64,000 bases of DNA, from the NCBI GenBank assembly GCA_041686935.1, contig JAWLCW010000002.1, positions 1-64,000 on the forward strand. Reading direction: 5' to 3'. Position numbers and translations under genes: made by a program. The notes beneath the pieces were generated by a model. The model was not told the origin of the DNA. It saw only the letters and a list, made by a program, of their open reading frames with translations, and did not search any database. Each line of letters begins with the position of its first letter. Within the stretch, counting starts at the first letter, position 1. Source of the DNA: Mariniphaga sp041686935 (GTDB lineage Bacteria; Bacteroidota; Bacteroidia; Bacteroidales; Prolixibacteraceae). Of the stretch, positions 1 to 7,345 are shown piece by piece.

Positions 1-2
1 TC

Positions 3-245
3 AAGCCACGGTGTAAAAGATCCATTTTACCAAAAGAGGAAACTGCAAAAAATATTCTTGAATATTCCGGTGTGCTGCACCTCATTTTCAAACAGATAAC
101 CCATCGAACAAACAATTTTTACACCGTGGCTTTAGGTGAACCGAAAAAGCCCAAAACCAAAAGGTTTCAGCCGTTAAAAAAATTAAATGCTAAAGCCGCT
201 AAATTTATTGGAAAAGATAACCACCGGGCTCAAGCCACGGTGTAA
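3..245 (+). other. possible 3' end of a left-truncated gene
   Basis: One frame is open from the left edge to a TAA at 243-245, about 80 codons with no start inside the window. The translation is basic and protein-like, with a Lys/Pro-rich stretch (GEPKKPKTKRF) and the ending KDNHRAQATV. It could be the C-terminus of a transposase or other basic protein, but I recognise no family. Copies of a 16-bp repeat lie at both ends, the last one overlapping the stop codon, so the frame could also be a chance result of repeat sequence. Low confidence. Confidence 0.3.
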
Positions 246-247
246 AA
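3..247. repeat. three copies of a 16-bp repeat, one inverted
   Basis: AAGCCACGGTGTAAAA occurs exactly at 3-18 and 232-247, and as its exact reverse complement at 117-132. The middle copy can therefore pair with either outer copy to form a hairpin of roughly 100-130 nt. The copies lie in different reading phases, which argues against a protein repeat. The purpose is unknown; it may be the edge of a dispersed intergenic repeat family or a miniature element. Confidence 0.7.
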
Positions 248-323
248 TGAATATATGCTTTGGACTCTAATGCAAAATATGGAATTTGTCGTTCTCCTCT
301 TTTTTTATTCGGATAAAGAATAT

Positions 324-331
324 TACATTTG
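324..331 (+). promoter_or_regulatory. candidate -7 promoter box for metK
   Basis: TACATTTG matches the Bacteroidota -7 consensus TAnnTTTG and lies about 10 nt upstream of the riboswitch P1 helix, so transcription would start just before the aptamer. A T-rich run around 300 replaces a clear -33 TTTG. Confidence 0.45.
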
Positions 332-340
332 CTGCTGCTA

Positions 341-401
341 CGTGGAAAGATTTGAGATTGATTGCAACCACAGAAAAAAAATGCTAAAGCAATCGTGCTT
401 T
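341..401 (+). promoter_or_regulatory. candidate SAM-II riboswitch upstream of metK
   Basis: The leader has the SAM-II layout. P1 is GTGG (342-345) with CCAC (368-371). The P1 loop carries GATTT (349-353) and TTGCAA (362-367). The 3' tail carries the hallmark GCTAAAG (383-389). A pseudoknot helix pairs GATTG (356-360) exactly with CAATC (390-394). I know the class from the metX aptamer; it binds S-adenosylmethionine and represses SAM-synthesis genes, which fits metK. A competing hairpin AAAGCA/TGCTTT (386-401) followed by T residues overlaps the pseudoknot strand. The aptamer ends about 95 nt before the metK start, unlike SAM-II elements that directly mask the ribosome site. A 21-codon upstream ORF (381-446) starts inside the core. 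Confidence 0.72.
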
Positions 402-489
402 TTTTTCAGCTTATTCAATCCGATACATCCCGCAGCCAGAAAATGAATGTTTAACTTGCTGAAATCATTTCGGCTAAAATTTTGGGATT

Positions 490-1746
490 ATGAGTTATTT
501 ATTTACAAGTGAATCTGTTTCAGAAGGCCATCCCGACAAGGTTTCCGATCAGATTTCGGATGCCCTGCTGGATGAGTTTCTGGCCTTTGACAGCAACTCG
601 AAAGTGGCCATTGAAACGCTGGTAACCACCGGACAGGTGGTTGTTGCCGGCGAGGTAAAATCGAAAACCTATGTGGATGTGCAGGAGGTGACGCGCCGCG
701 TTATCAATAAAATTGGTTATACCAAAGGCGCTTACCGGTTCGAGGGCGACTCGTGCGGCGTGCTGGTGGCCATTCATGAACAAAGCCCCGACATTAACCG
801 CGGGGTTGACCGGGAAGACAAAAAGGAACAGGGCGCCGGCGACCAGGGAATGATGTTCGGTTATGCCTGCAAAGACACAGATAACTACATGCCGCTGGCG
901 CTGGAACTGTCGCACGAAATTTTGAAGGAACTGGCAGCCATCCGCCGCGGGGAAAAACAAATGACCTACCTGCGTCCCGATTCCAAATCGCAGGTTACCA
1001 TTGAGTATGCTGACGACAACACTCCGCTAAAGGTGCATACCATTGTGGTTTCCACCCAGCACGACGAGTTTGATGCCGATGAACCCATGCTGGCAAAAAT
1101 CAGGGAAGACGTAATCAACATTCTCATTCCACGCGTGAAGGCCAAACTGCCTGAACGGGTGCAGAAACTTTTTGGCGACGACATTATTTACCACGTCAAT
1201 CCCACCGGCAAGTTTGTGATTGGCGGTCCACACGGCGACACCGGCCTTACCGGACGTAAAATTATTGTGGATACCTACGGAGGCCGCGGGGCACACGGCG
1301 GCGGCGCTTTCTCGGGCAAAGACCCGTCGAAGGTTGACCGCTCGGCAGCGTATGCAGCCCGGCACATTGCCAAAAACCTGGTGGCAGCCGGCGTGGCCGA
1401 CGAAATTCTGGTGCAACTGGCATACGCCATTGGCGTGGCCCGCCCGGTAGGCGTTTTTGTAAACTCCTTTGGCCGGAAGAACGTTCCCTTTACCGACGGG
1501 GAAATTGCACAAAAAATTCAGGAGCTTTTCGATTTGCGTCCGGCAGCCATTGAAGAACGGCTGAAACTGCGCAACCCGATTTATCTGGAAACGGCGGCAT
1601 ACGGGCACATGGGCCGGCAGCCGAAAACGGTGATTAAAAAATACGAGTCGCCATACGAAACCACGCCTGCCGTTAAGGAGGTGGAACTGTTTACATGGGA
1701 GAAACTCGATGCATTGGATGTCATTAAAGAATCTTTCGGGATCTGA
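490..1746 (+). CDS. metK: S-adenosylmethionine synthetase
   Basis: Makes S-adenosylmethionine from ATP and methionine in the cytosol, releasing phosphate and pyrophosphate. At 418 aa it is full length. Visible signatures are GHPDKVSDQISDALLD near residue 14, the conserved GAGDQGMMFGYA hexapeptide region near residue 116, and the glycine-rich GGRGAHGGGAFSGKD loop with KVDRSAAYAAR near residue 260. The start at 490 gives the canonical N-terminus MSYLFTSESVSEGHPDK. It is a single-gene unit between its own promoter/riboswitch leader and a strong terminator, so SAM feedback on this leader is the likely control. Confidence 0.98.
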   Translation: MSYLFTSESVSEGHPDKVSDQISDALLDEFLAFDSNSKVAIETLVTTGQVVVAGEVKSKTYVDVQEVTRRVINKIGYTKGAYRFEGDSCGVLVAIHEQSPDINRGVDREDKKEQGAGDQGMMFGYACKDTDNYMPLALELSHEILKELAAIRRGEKQMTYLRPDSKSQVTIEYADDNTPLKVHTIVVSTQHDEFDADEPMLAKIREDVINILIPRVKAKLPERVQKLFGDDIIYHVNPTGKFVIGGPHGDTGLTGRKIIVDTYGGRGAHGGGAFSGKDPSKVDRSAAYAARHIAKNLVAAGVADEILVQLAYAIGVARPVGVFVNSFGRKNVPFTDGEIAQKIQELFDLRPAAIEERLKLRNPIYLETAAYGHMGRQPKTVIKKYESPYETTPAVKEVELFTWEKLDALDVIKESFGI

Positions 1747-1777
1747 TCCCGGGGGAAGTGTTCATTAATACGCTTCA

Positions 1778-1816
1778 GGGGTGGATCGGTGCAAATCGAT
1801 TCACCCCTTTTTTTTC
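1778..1816 (+). terminator. Rho-independent terminator of metK
   Basis: GGGGTG (1778-1783) pairs with CACCCC (1802-1807), supported inside the stem by ATCG/CGAT, and is followed by eight T residues. It lies 31 nt after the metK stop. Confidence 0.85.
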
Positions 1817-1818
1817 GC

Positions 1819-2628
1819 CAATCCCTTAGGGTTACGAAGTTCCCTAAGGGTTCTTTTTAGGCTGACCCGGTGACTTCGGATCACCTGCTCCGTTGTAGTC
1901 TGTTTTACCACCCCGGCTTCGTCCACATCATGTCGGGAAAAAAATTACATTTTACACGGACTTCAGCCACCCCCCGTCCGACCGGAACCTGCCCGGCAGT
2001 ATTCCAAGACGAGTCATCCGGGCGGGCCTCCTTTACACAACATCCAATCACAGGTCAATCCCTTAGGGTTATGCAGTTCCCTAAGGGTTCTTTTTAGGCT
2101 GACCCTGTGACTTCGGATCACCTGCTCAGTTGTAGTCTGTTCTACCACCCCGTCTTCGTCCACATCATGTCGGGAAAAAATTACATTTTACACGGACTTC
2201 AGCCACCCCCCGTCCGACCGGAGCCTGCCCGGCTGTATTCCCCGACGGGTCATCCGGGCGGGCCTCCTTTACACAACATCCAATCACAGGTCAATCCCTT
2301 AGGGTTACGCAGTTCCCTAAGGGTTTCTTTTTAGGCTGACCCGGTTACTTCGGCTCACCTGCTCAGTTGCTGTTTGTTGTTTTACCACCCCGGCTTCGTC
2401 CACATCATGTCGGGAAAAAATTACATTTTACACGGACTTCAGCCACCCCTCCTTTACACAACATCCAATCACAGGTCAATCCCTTAGGGTTATGCAGTTC
2501 CCTAAGGGTTCTTTTTGGGCTGAGCCGGTGACTTCAGATCACCTGCTCAGTTGTAGTTTGTTGTTTTACCACCCCGGCTTCGTCCACATCATATCGGGAA
2601 AAAAATTACATTTTATACGGACTTCATC
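1819..2628. repeat. four tandem copies of a structured ~236-bp intergenic repeat
   Basis: Units begin near 1819, 2056, 2292 and 2477. Each opens with a perfect 9-bp hairpin, CCCTTAGGG paired with CCCTAAGGG, at 1823/1842, 2060/2079, 2296/2315 and 2481/2500, followed by a T-rich run. The first spacings are 237 and 236 bp. The third is 185 bp because unit 3 lacks a ~50-bp segment that in units 1 and 2 forms a GC-rich hairpin (GCCCGG with CCGGGC). The last copy ends at ~2628 where transposase-associated sequence begins. Short ORFs inside shift frame between units at an A-run, so the repeat does not look coding. It may be a structured RNA, a terminator array or a target-type repeat. Confidence 0.85.
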
Positions 2629-2681
2629 ATTTTTTTGGGAAACAAACAAAAACCTTATTTCTATTCTTTTAACCTTAGTGG
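2629..2681. repeat. right half of a palindromic REP-like element
   Basis: This matches the right arm of the ~115-bp palindromes downstream: a poly-T run, GGGAAACAAACAAAAACC, then AACCTTAGTGG. The left arm is missing; the structured 236-bp repeat ends exactly where it should begin, so one element seems to have inserted into or recombined with the other. Confidence 0.65.
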
Positions 2682-2707
2682 ATTAAAGCATTTACAATCA
2701 ATGAATA

Positions 2708-3256
2708 AACCTTATTTACCTTATCAAAATGAAAATTGAATACGACAACCTGTACATCCATTATGTTTTTACCACTTTCGGACGACAACGCATTATTCCG
2801 GAAAAAAGCCGGGAACGAATTGAAAAATACATTACCGGAATAATTAAAAACAATGGTTCCCGGCTATATGCCATTTATGCCAATCCAGAACATGTTCATT
2901 TCCTGATTTCCCGCTCACCCTCCATTTCTGATGAAGAACTGGCTACTGTTGTTGCCGACGGCTCTGAAGCTTTTATTAATGAAAACAATCTGGCCACCGG
3001 TAATTTCAGATGGCAACAGTCTGCATCAGCGTTTTCTGTTTCAAAAAAAGATGTTGACAGAGTGTGTAAATACATCCTCAATCAACCTGAGCATCATAGG
3101 AAATTCAGTTTTGCCGAAGAATATGAGAAGTTCCTGAAACATTACCAGGATACGATAAACAAGAAGGTTTAAAAAAGTGTGATTTTCCCAAATGATTTGA
3201 AATCTGAAACATCAGGGGAGGGGAAGGTGCAGTTTATAAATAAGGTAAATAAGGTT
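2708..3256 (+). mobile_element. RAYT-like mobile unit 1 with 17-bp inverted repeats
   Basis: AACCTTATTTACCTTAT (2708-2724) and its exact reverse complement (3240-3256) flank the transposase gene. The left copy ends 4 nt before the start codon and the right copy lies about 70 nt after the stop. They are likely recognition or transcription-control sites for the encoded enzyme. No target-site duplication was identified. Confidence 0.75.
2729..3172 (+). CDS. REP-associated tyrosine transposase (Y1/HUH, IS200-like), copy 1
   Basis: A 147-aa single-strand DNA transposase of the Y1_Tnp family. The metal-binding HUH motif is His55-Val-His57 in PEHVHFLIS. The nucleophilic tyrosine is probably Tyr115 in KYILNQPEHHRK, the usual context in RAYT proteins. 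It has no TnpB partner, and it sits among palindromes and inverted repeats, which favours a domesticated RAYT over a classic IS200. Expected action is nicking and moving hairpin-containing single-stranded DNA during replication. The gene starts 4 nt after an inverted repeat, so binding of its own product could block expression. Confidence 0.88.
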   Translation: MKIEYDNLYIHYVFTTFGRQRIIPEKSRERIEKYITGIIKNNGSRLYAIYANPEHVHFLISRSPSISDEELATVVADGSEAFINENNLATGNFRWQQSASAFSVSKKDVDRVCKYILNQPEHHRKFSFAEEYEKFLKHYQDTINKKV

Positions 3257-3288
3257 GGGGGATTATGGGCTTATCTGTTTTTCTGCTA

Positions 3289-3404
3289 CTACTAAGGTTG
3301 AATACGGGAAATATGGTTTTTGCATTTTTGATATCTTTTTTTATTCAACAAATTTTTTTGGGAAACAAACAAAAACCTTATTTTTATTCTTTTAACCTTA
3401 GTAG
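3289..3404. repeat. palindromic REP-like element B
   Basis: The ends are an exact 11-bp inverted repeat, CTACTAAGGTT (3289-3299) and AACCTTAGTAG (3394-3404). Inside, a GGTTTTTG arm faces CAAAAACC with flanking AT-rich pairing and one mismatch. The element folds into one long hairpin between the two transposase genes. Confidence 0.8.
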
Positions 3405-3430
3405 ATTAAAGCATTTACAATCAATGAATA

Positions 3431-3979
3431 AACCTTATTTACCTTATCAAAATGAAAATTGAATACGACAACCTGTACATCCATTATGTTTTTACCACTT
3501 TCGGACGACAACGCATTATTCCGGAAAAAAGCCGGGAACGAATTGAAAAATACATTACCGGAATAATTAAAAACAATGGTTCCCGGCTATATGCCATTTA
3601 TGCCAATCCAGAACATGTTCATTTCCTGATTTCCCGCTCACCCTCCATTTCTGATGAAGAACTGGCTACTGTTGTTGCCGACGGCTCTGAAGCTTTTATT
3701 AATGAAAACAATCTGGCCACCGGTAATTTCAGATGGCAACAGTCTGCATCAGCGTTTTCTGTTTCAAAAAAAGATGTTGACAGAGTGTGTAAATACATCC
3801 TCAATCAACCTGAGCATCATAGGAAATTCAGTTTTGCCGAAGAATATGAGAAGTTCCTGAAACATTACCAGGATACGATAAACAAGAAGGTTTAAAAAAG
3901 TGTGATTTTCCCAAATGATTTGAAATCTGAAACATCAGGGGAGGGGAAGGTGCAGTTTATAAATAAGGTAAATAAGGTT
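3431..3979 (+). mobile_element. RAYT-like mobile unit 2 with 17-bp inverted repeats
   Basis: The same 17-bp inverted repeats as unit 1 occur at 3431-3447 and 3963-3979 around the second gene copy. A further left-type repeat at 4250-4266 closes the region without a gene. Confidence 0.75.
3452..3895 (+). CDS. REP-associated tyrosine transposase (Y1/HUH), copy 2
   Basis: The 147-aa product is identical to the one encoded at 2729, with the same His55/His57 metal site and Tyr115 nucleophile. The nucleotide sequences also match through the stop and ~90 nt beyond, so duplication was recent. Both copies are intact, so neither can be called a pseudogene. Palindromic elements lie on both sides. Confidence 0.88.
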   Translation: MKIEYDNLYIHYVFTTFGRQRIIPEKSRERIEKYITGIIKNNGSRLYAIYANPEHVHFLISRSPSISDEELATVVADGSEAFINENNLATGNFRWQQSASAFSVSKKDVDRVCKYILNQPEHHRKFSFAEEYEKFLKHYQDTINKKV

Positions 3980-4001
3980 GGGGGATTTATCCGGATATTT
4001 G

Positions 4002-4114
4002 CTACTAAGGTGGAATACAGGAAATAAGGTTTTAGGATTATTGATGCCTTTTAAAATTTGTAATTTTTTAAGAAACAAACAAAACCTTATTTTTATTCTC
4101 GATAACCTCAGTAG
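4002..4114. repeat. palindromic REP-like element C
   Basis: A diverged relative of element B. It starts CTACTAAGG at 4002 and ends AACCTCAGTAG at 4104-4114, with AAATAAGGTTTT facing AAAACCTTATTTT inside. It overlaps the start of element D by a few bases. Confidence 0.75.
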
Positions 4115-4222
4115 GTTGAATACGGGAAATAAGGTTTTTGCATTTTTGATATCTTTTTTTATTCAGCAATTTTTTCTGGGAAACGAGCAAAAACCTTGTT
4201 TTTATTTTCTTAACCTTAGTAG
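4108..4222. repeat. palindromic REP-like element D
   Basis: Very close to element B in the left half (GTTGAATACGGGAAATAAGG) and ends with the same AACCTTAGTAG (4212-4222). It is followed at 4250-4266 by AACCTTATTTACCTTAT, the same 17-mer that precedes each transposase. From 4267 to the next gene I see nothing further. Confidence 0.75.
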
Positions 4223-4378
4223 CATAATGCAGAACCGACCGAGTTAAAAAACCTTATTTACCTTATTCCTTATTAAGATTGTACCATCCGCATCAATTTT
4301 TCCGCGGAAAACTGTAACCTCTTTCTCCCTTCATCGAATAAGTTAACAGAAATAATGTTCATTTAAAATCTGGAAATC

Positions 4379-5476
4379 ATGGAAGATAAATTGGTTACAA
4401 TTGTAGTATTGCCTTATTCCAAAGCGCAGATGCTGAAAATGCGCCTGGAAGAACAGGATATAGAATGCGACCTTGAAGACATCAATCTGATGGAAGATGC
4501 AGCTACTTCGGTGAAAGTAAAAATTCTGGAAAGAGATATCCGGAAGGCTGTTCCTGTTCTGGATGAATTTTTGGGGAAAAGGGCCGAATCGCTGAAAAAA
4601 CAGGATAAAAAGGAAGACCACATTCTTGTACCTGTTGATTTTTCGCCGGTTTCATACAAAACCTGCAAGCTGGCATTTAATATAGCGGCAAAGCTTGATG
4701 TAAAACTGGTATTTATGCACTGCTACATCAATCCGGTAGTACATTCGGTGCCTTACGCCGATGTTTATGTGTATGATTCCACTTTGCTTGAACGGATGGA
4801 TAATGCGGAAAAAAATGCCAACGAAAACTTCGGGGAGTTTATCCGTAAACTTTCGTCAGAAATAGGCAAAGAGAAATGGAAAACGGTTAAAAGCGACTTT
4901 ATTATCAAACCTGGATATGCCGATGAAGACATTCTTGCGTACGCCCACGAAAACAATTCCCGGCTGATTGTAATGGGTACGGGAGGAGAAGCAGGTTTAA
5001 TAATGGGAAGCGTAACTGCCGATGTGATTTACAATGCCAAAGTTCCGGTGCTGGTTATTCCGGAAGAATCGCCGGAGAAGGAAATAATGGAATTTAACCG
5101 GGTTGTTTATGCCACCAATTTCGACGAAAAGGATTTTTCGGCTATTGACAAGCTGATTGGTATTATGAAGCCGTTTGAAGTTAAAATTTACTGCGTTCAT
5201 GTGGGAAAAGAAGAAGGTGGGGAATGGGATAAAGCCCGTCTGGAAGGTATGAAAGAAGTGTTGAAGGAAAGGTATGAAAAGAAAGATTTTGATTGTCAAC
5301 TGATTGTTGGTGAAAGCCTGCCCGAAACGCTCGATAAATTCATTTCAGAGGAACAAATCGACCTTATTTCACTCACTACCCATAAGCGGAATATGATTTC
5401 GCGGTTGTTCAATCCCAGCGTTGCCCGAAAAATGGTTTTCCACAGCCGCACTCCGCTGCTGATATTACATGCCTGA
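4379..5476 (+). CDS. tandem universal stress protein with N-terminal DUF2007-like domain
   Basis: A 365-aa soluble protein. Residues 1-70 resemble the DUF2007 putative signal-transducing domain (LVTIVVLPYSKAQMLKMRLEEQ, DIECDLED). Residues ~80-225 form a first Usp domain beginning DHILVPVDFSPVS and carrying GTGGEAGLIMGSVTADVI, a variant of the ATP-binding GxxG(9)G(S/T) motif. Residues ~235-365 form a second, more diverged Usp domain starting RVVYATNFDEKDFSAID. Such proteins bind nucleotides and act in stress or energy-limited growth; no specific partner can be named. It converges on the rhomboid genes with only 8 nt between the stops. Confidence 0.85.
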   Translation: MEDKLVTIVVLPYSKAQMLKMRLEEQDIECDLEDINLMEDAATSVKVKILERDIRKAVPVLDEFLGKRAESLKKQDKKEDHILVPVDFSPVSYKTCKLAFNIAAKLDVKLVFMHCYINPVVHSVPYADVYVYDSTLLERMDNAEKNANENFGEFIRKLSSEIGKEKWKTVKSDFIIKPGYADEDILAYAHENNSRLIVMGTGGEAGLIMGSVTADVIYNAKVPVLVIPEESPEKEIMEFNRVVYATNFDEKDFSAIDKLIGIMKPFEVKIYCVHVGKEEGGEWDKARLEGMKEVLKERYEKKDFDCQLIVGESLPETLDKFISEEQIDLISLTTHKRNMISRLFNPSVARKMVFHSRTPLLILHA

Positions 5477-5484
5477 GGGAATCG

Positions 5485-6360
5485 TCATTTCCCCTGCTTA
5501 AACAGGATCTCTTTCTCCTTTTTGGTGAGGCTTTCGTAGCCCGATTGGGCAATTTTATCCAGAATCCGGTTAATCTCTTCCTGTTGCAGATTTTGCTGGC
5601 GGTTGTATTCGTAATCATCGCGCGGCGGGGCCTGTTGTTTAAAGGTCACTTTCATTTTTTCTTTTGGTTTGAACCATTCACCCACTTTATCAATAAAAGC
5701 CACCAATCCTGAGCCCCAGTCTTTGCCCCGACGCAGTTGAGCTATATAAAACCAACCCCATGCAGCGCCACCCAGGTGGGCCAGATTTCCGCCCGGGTTG
5801 GATGCAGAAATGCCGATTACAGATAAAACCACGTAAAAAGCCGCAATGTATTTCAGCGGAAAGCGCCCGATAAAAAAGAGGTGGATTTCGCGCTGCGGAT
5901 CGTAAACGGCAATGGCAACCAGAATGGCAAACACCGATGCCGATGCTCCCAGTAAAATGGCATTTACCGAAACAAACGCCGGAAAAATATTGAATGCCAG
6001 CACATAGAGTAAAGCGCCGGCCAGTCCGCCCATCAGGTAAACGCCAAGCAGTTTGTCGCCTTCAAATTGATAAAGAAAAAGCTTTCCAAACCAGTATAAA
6101 CCCAAAATATTAAAAAGCAGGTGCAGGAATCCGGCATGAAGGAACATATAGGAAAAGGGAGTCCAGAACCGGCGCAGCAGCAGCTCAGGATTCGAAGGAA
6201 CCGAAAGCCATTCCACCAGGTAAAAAGGTTGCCCGGCCAGGTAAAAAAATACAGCAAGCAGCTTAATCAGCAAAAAAACGCCCAGATTAATGTATATAAG
6301 CCGGGTTAAAGCAGAACCCTGTTTGAACGTTCGTTTTATGTCACTCCAAATATCCATCAA
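5485..6360 (-). CDS. rhomboid family intramembrane serine protease
   Basis: A 291-aa membrane protein with about six hydrophobic segments over residues 18-215. The catalytic dyad is visible as Ser in GASASVFAI (canonical GxSG has Gly in the last position; here it is Ala) and His in NLAHLGGAAWGW. The FLHAGFLHLLFNILGLYWFG helix matches the family HxGxxHLxxN signature. A ~65-residue cytosolic tail ends in ILDKIAQSGYESLTKKEKE, a motif typical of Bacteroidetes rhomboids. The start overlaps the upstream rhomboid stop by 4 nt, so the two are co-translated. Confidence 0.9.
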   Translation of the reverse strand: MMDIWSDIKRTFKQGSALTRLIYINLGVFLLIKLLAVFFYLAGQPFYLVEWLSVPSNPELLLRRFWTPFSYMFLHAGFLHLLFNILGLYWFGKLFLYQFEGDKLLGVYLMGGLAGALLYVLAFNIFPAFVSVNAILLGASASVFAILVAIAVYDPQREIHLFFIGRFPLKYIAAFYVVLSVIGISASNPGGNLAHLGGAAWGWFYIAQLRRGKDWGSGLVAFIDKVGEWFKPKEKMKVTFKQQAPPRDDYEYNRQQNLQQEEINRILDKIAQSGYESLTKKEKEILFKQGK

Positions 6361-7202
6361 TAAAAATGTTTGGTGTTTTTGTTCCAGTATTTAATGAGCA
6401 GGTAACCAAACAGCATACCCCCTAAATGGGCAAAGTGTGCCACATTGCTGCCGGGTTGTGAAAAACCGAGATACAATTCAATTAACCCGTAACCGATAAC
6501 AAAATATTTGGCTTTAATAGGAATGGGAGGGAACAGCAGCATTAACTGGGTATTGGGAAAAAGCACCCCAAAAGCAAGCAACACGCCAAAAACTGCTCCC
6601 GACGCGCCCACAGTCGGAATGTCCATTTTCAAACGAAGAATTCGTTCCATCAGGCTCAGCCCTTCGGAAGCATAAGCCGAATTGGCCGGTTCGTTATACC
6701 AGGAGTTGATGAAATCGCGTACCTGCACCGACGCATTGGGCAGGTTTTTCTTTACAAACTGATCGAGCAGCTCGGGTGACGGCGTATTTCTGAATGCTTC
6801 AACGGCATTCTGTATGGAAGAAAGTTCGAGGTGATTGACAAACATGTGCAGGGCAACGGCGCCCAAACCGGTTACAAAATAATAAATTAAAAACCGGCGC
6901 GAACCCCAAACGCTTTCCAGCACACGGCCAAACATCCATAATGCAAACATGTTGAAAAAAAGATGCATTAGTCCGCCGTGCATAAACATGTGGGTTACAA
7001 TCTGGTGCAATCTGAATTTATCGGATCCGGGATAATGCATCCCAAAAAATTCAACCAAATTCACACCCCGGGTTTGCAGTACCCAGGTAGCCAGCAACAT
7101 AAGCACATTTATAATGATCAGGTTTTTTACAACCGGCGGAATTGCGTTCATCAAAGGACGGTAGTTCATCTTTTTTAAAGTTGGAAGCTGTGCCAAAGGC
7201 AT
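6357..7202 (-). CDS. rhomboid family intramembrane serine protease
   Basis: A 281-aa paralogue with a canonical site: Ser in TVGASGAVFGVLLAFG and His in VAHFAHLGGMLFGY. HMFMHGGLMHLFFNMFALW is the H-G-x-x-H-L-x-x-N helix. A ~70-residue loop (about residues 120-190) between helices is longer than usual. The start at 7202 gives MPLAQLPTLKK; the methionine at residue 12 (7169, MNYRPLMNAIPP) is a good alternative. It sits 143 nt downstream of mutL in the same direction and overlaps the second rhomboid gene by 4 nt. Confidence 0.92.
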   Translation of the reverse strand: MPLAQLPTLKKMNYRPLMNAIPPVVKNLIIINVLMLLATWVLQTRGVNLVEFFGMHYPGSDKFRLHQIVTHMFMHGGLMHLFFNMFALWMFGRVLESVWGSRRFLIYYFVTGLGAVALHMFVNHLELSSIQNAVEAFRNTPSPELLDQFVKKNLPNASVQVRDFINSWYNEPANSAYASEGLSLMERILRLKMDIPTVGASGAVFGVLLAFGVLFPNTQLMLLFPPIPIKAKYFVIGYGLIELYLGFSQPGSNVAHFAHLGGMLFGYLLIKYWNKNTKHFY

Positions 7203-7345
7203 CCCTTTGGGAGAAGCCCTGAATTGGAATACAAAATCCTCTTCAATGGCAACAAACTTGGTTAATTATTACAAACACTAATTTGGCTTCTTCGTTTACA
7301 AGAGCCAGACCATTATTTTTCAACCGGCAATATAACGACATATTG

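Larger units (their letters stand above)
2629..3987 (+). repeat. 723-bp-period tandem duplication carrying a transposase gene
   Basis: A 636-bp block at 2629-3264 recurs at 3352-3987 with an offset of exactly 723 bp. The coding parts look identical. At least two substitutions lie upstream of the gene (2661 C versus 3384 T; 2680 G versus 3403 A), so the pair is a true, recent duplication and not a simple assembly echo. The unduplicated spacer (3265-3351) is the left half of a palindromic element. Confidence 0.9.

Noticed and set aside
255..446. 63-codon frame upstream of metK
   Set aside because: It spans the promoter and the riboswitch-like leader, has a Cys/Phe-rich unlikely composition and no family resemblance. 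Only its last 21 codons were kept as a possible leader ORF.
1819..2628. CRISPR-like array
   Set aside because: Units are ~236 bp with similar sequence throughout, not short repeats with unique spacers, and no cas gene is near.
1870..2686. Three small ORFs inside the tandem repeat
   Set aside because: The reading frame shifts between units at an A-run while the DNA stays conserved, so protein coding is not what is kept.
2629..3987. Transposase duplication as a simple assembly artefact
   Set aside because: Two substitutions upstream of the genes and different flanks distinguish the copies, so the duplication is probably real; long reads would settle it.
3265..4247. ORFs between and after the transposase genes
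   Set aside because: They lie within AT-rich palindromic repeats and differ with repeat copy; no protein family pattern.
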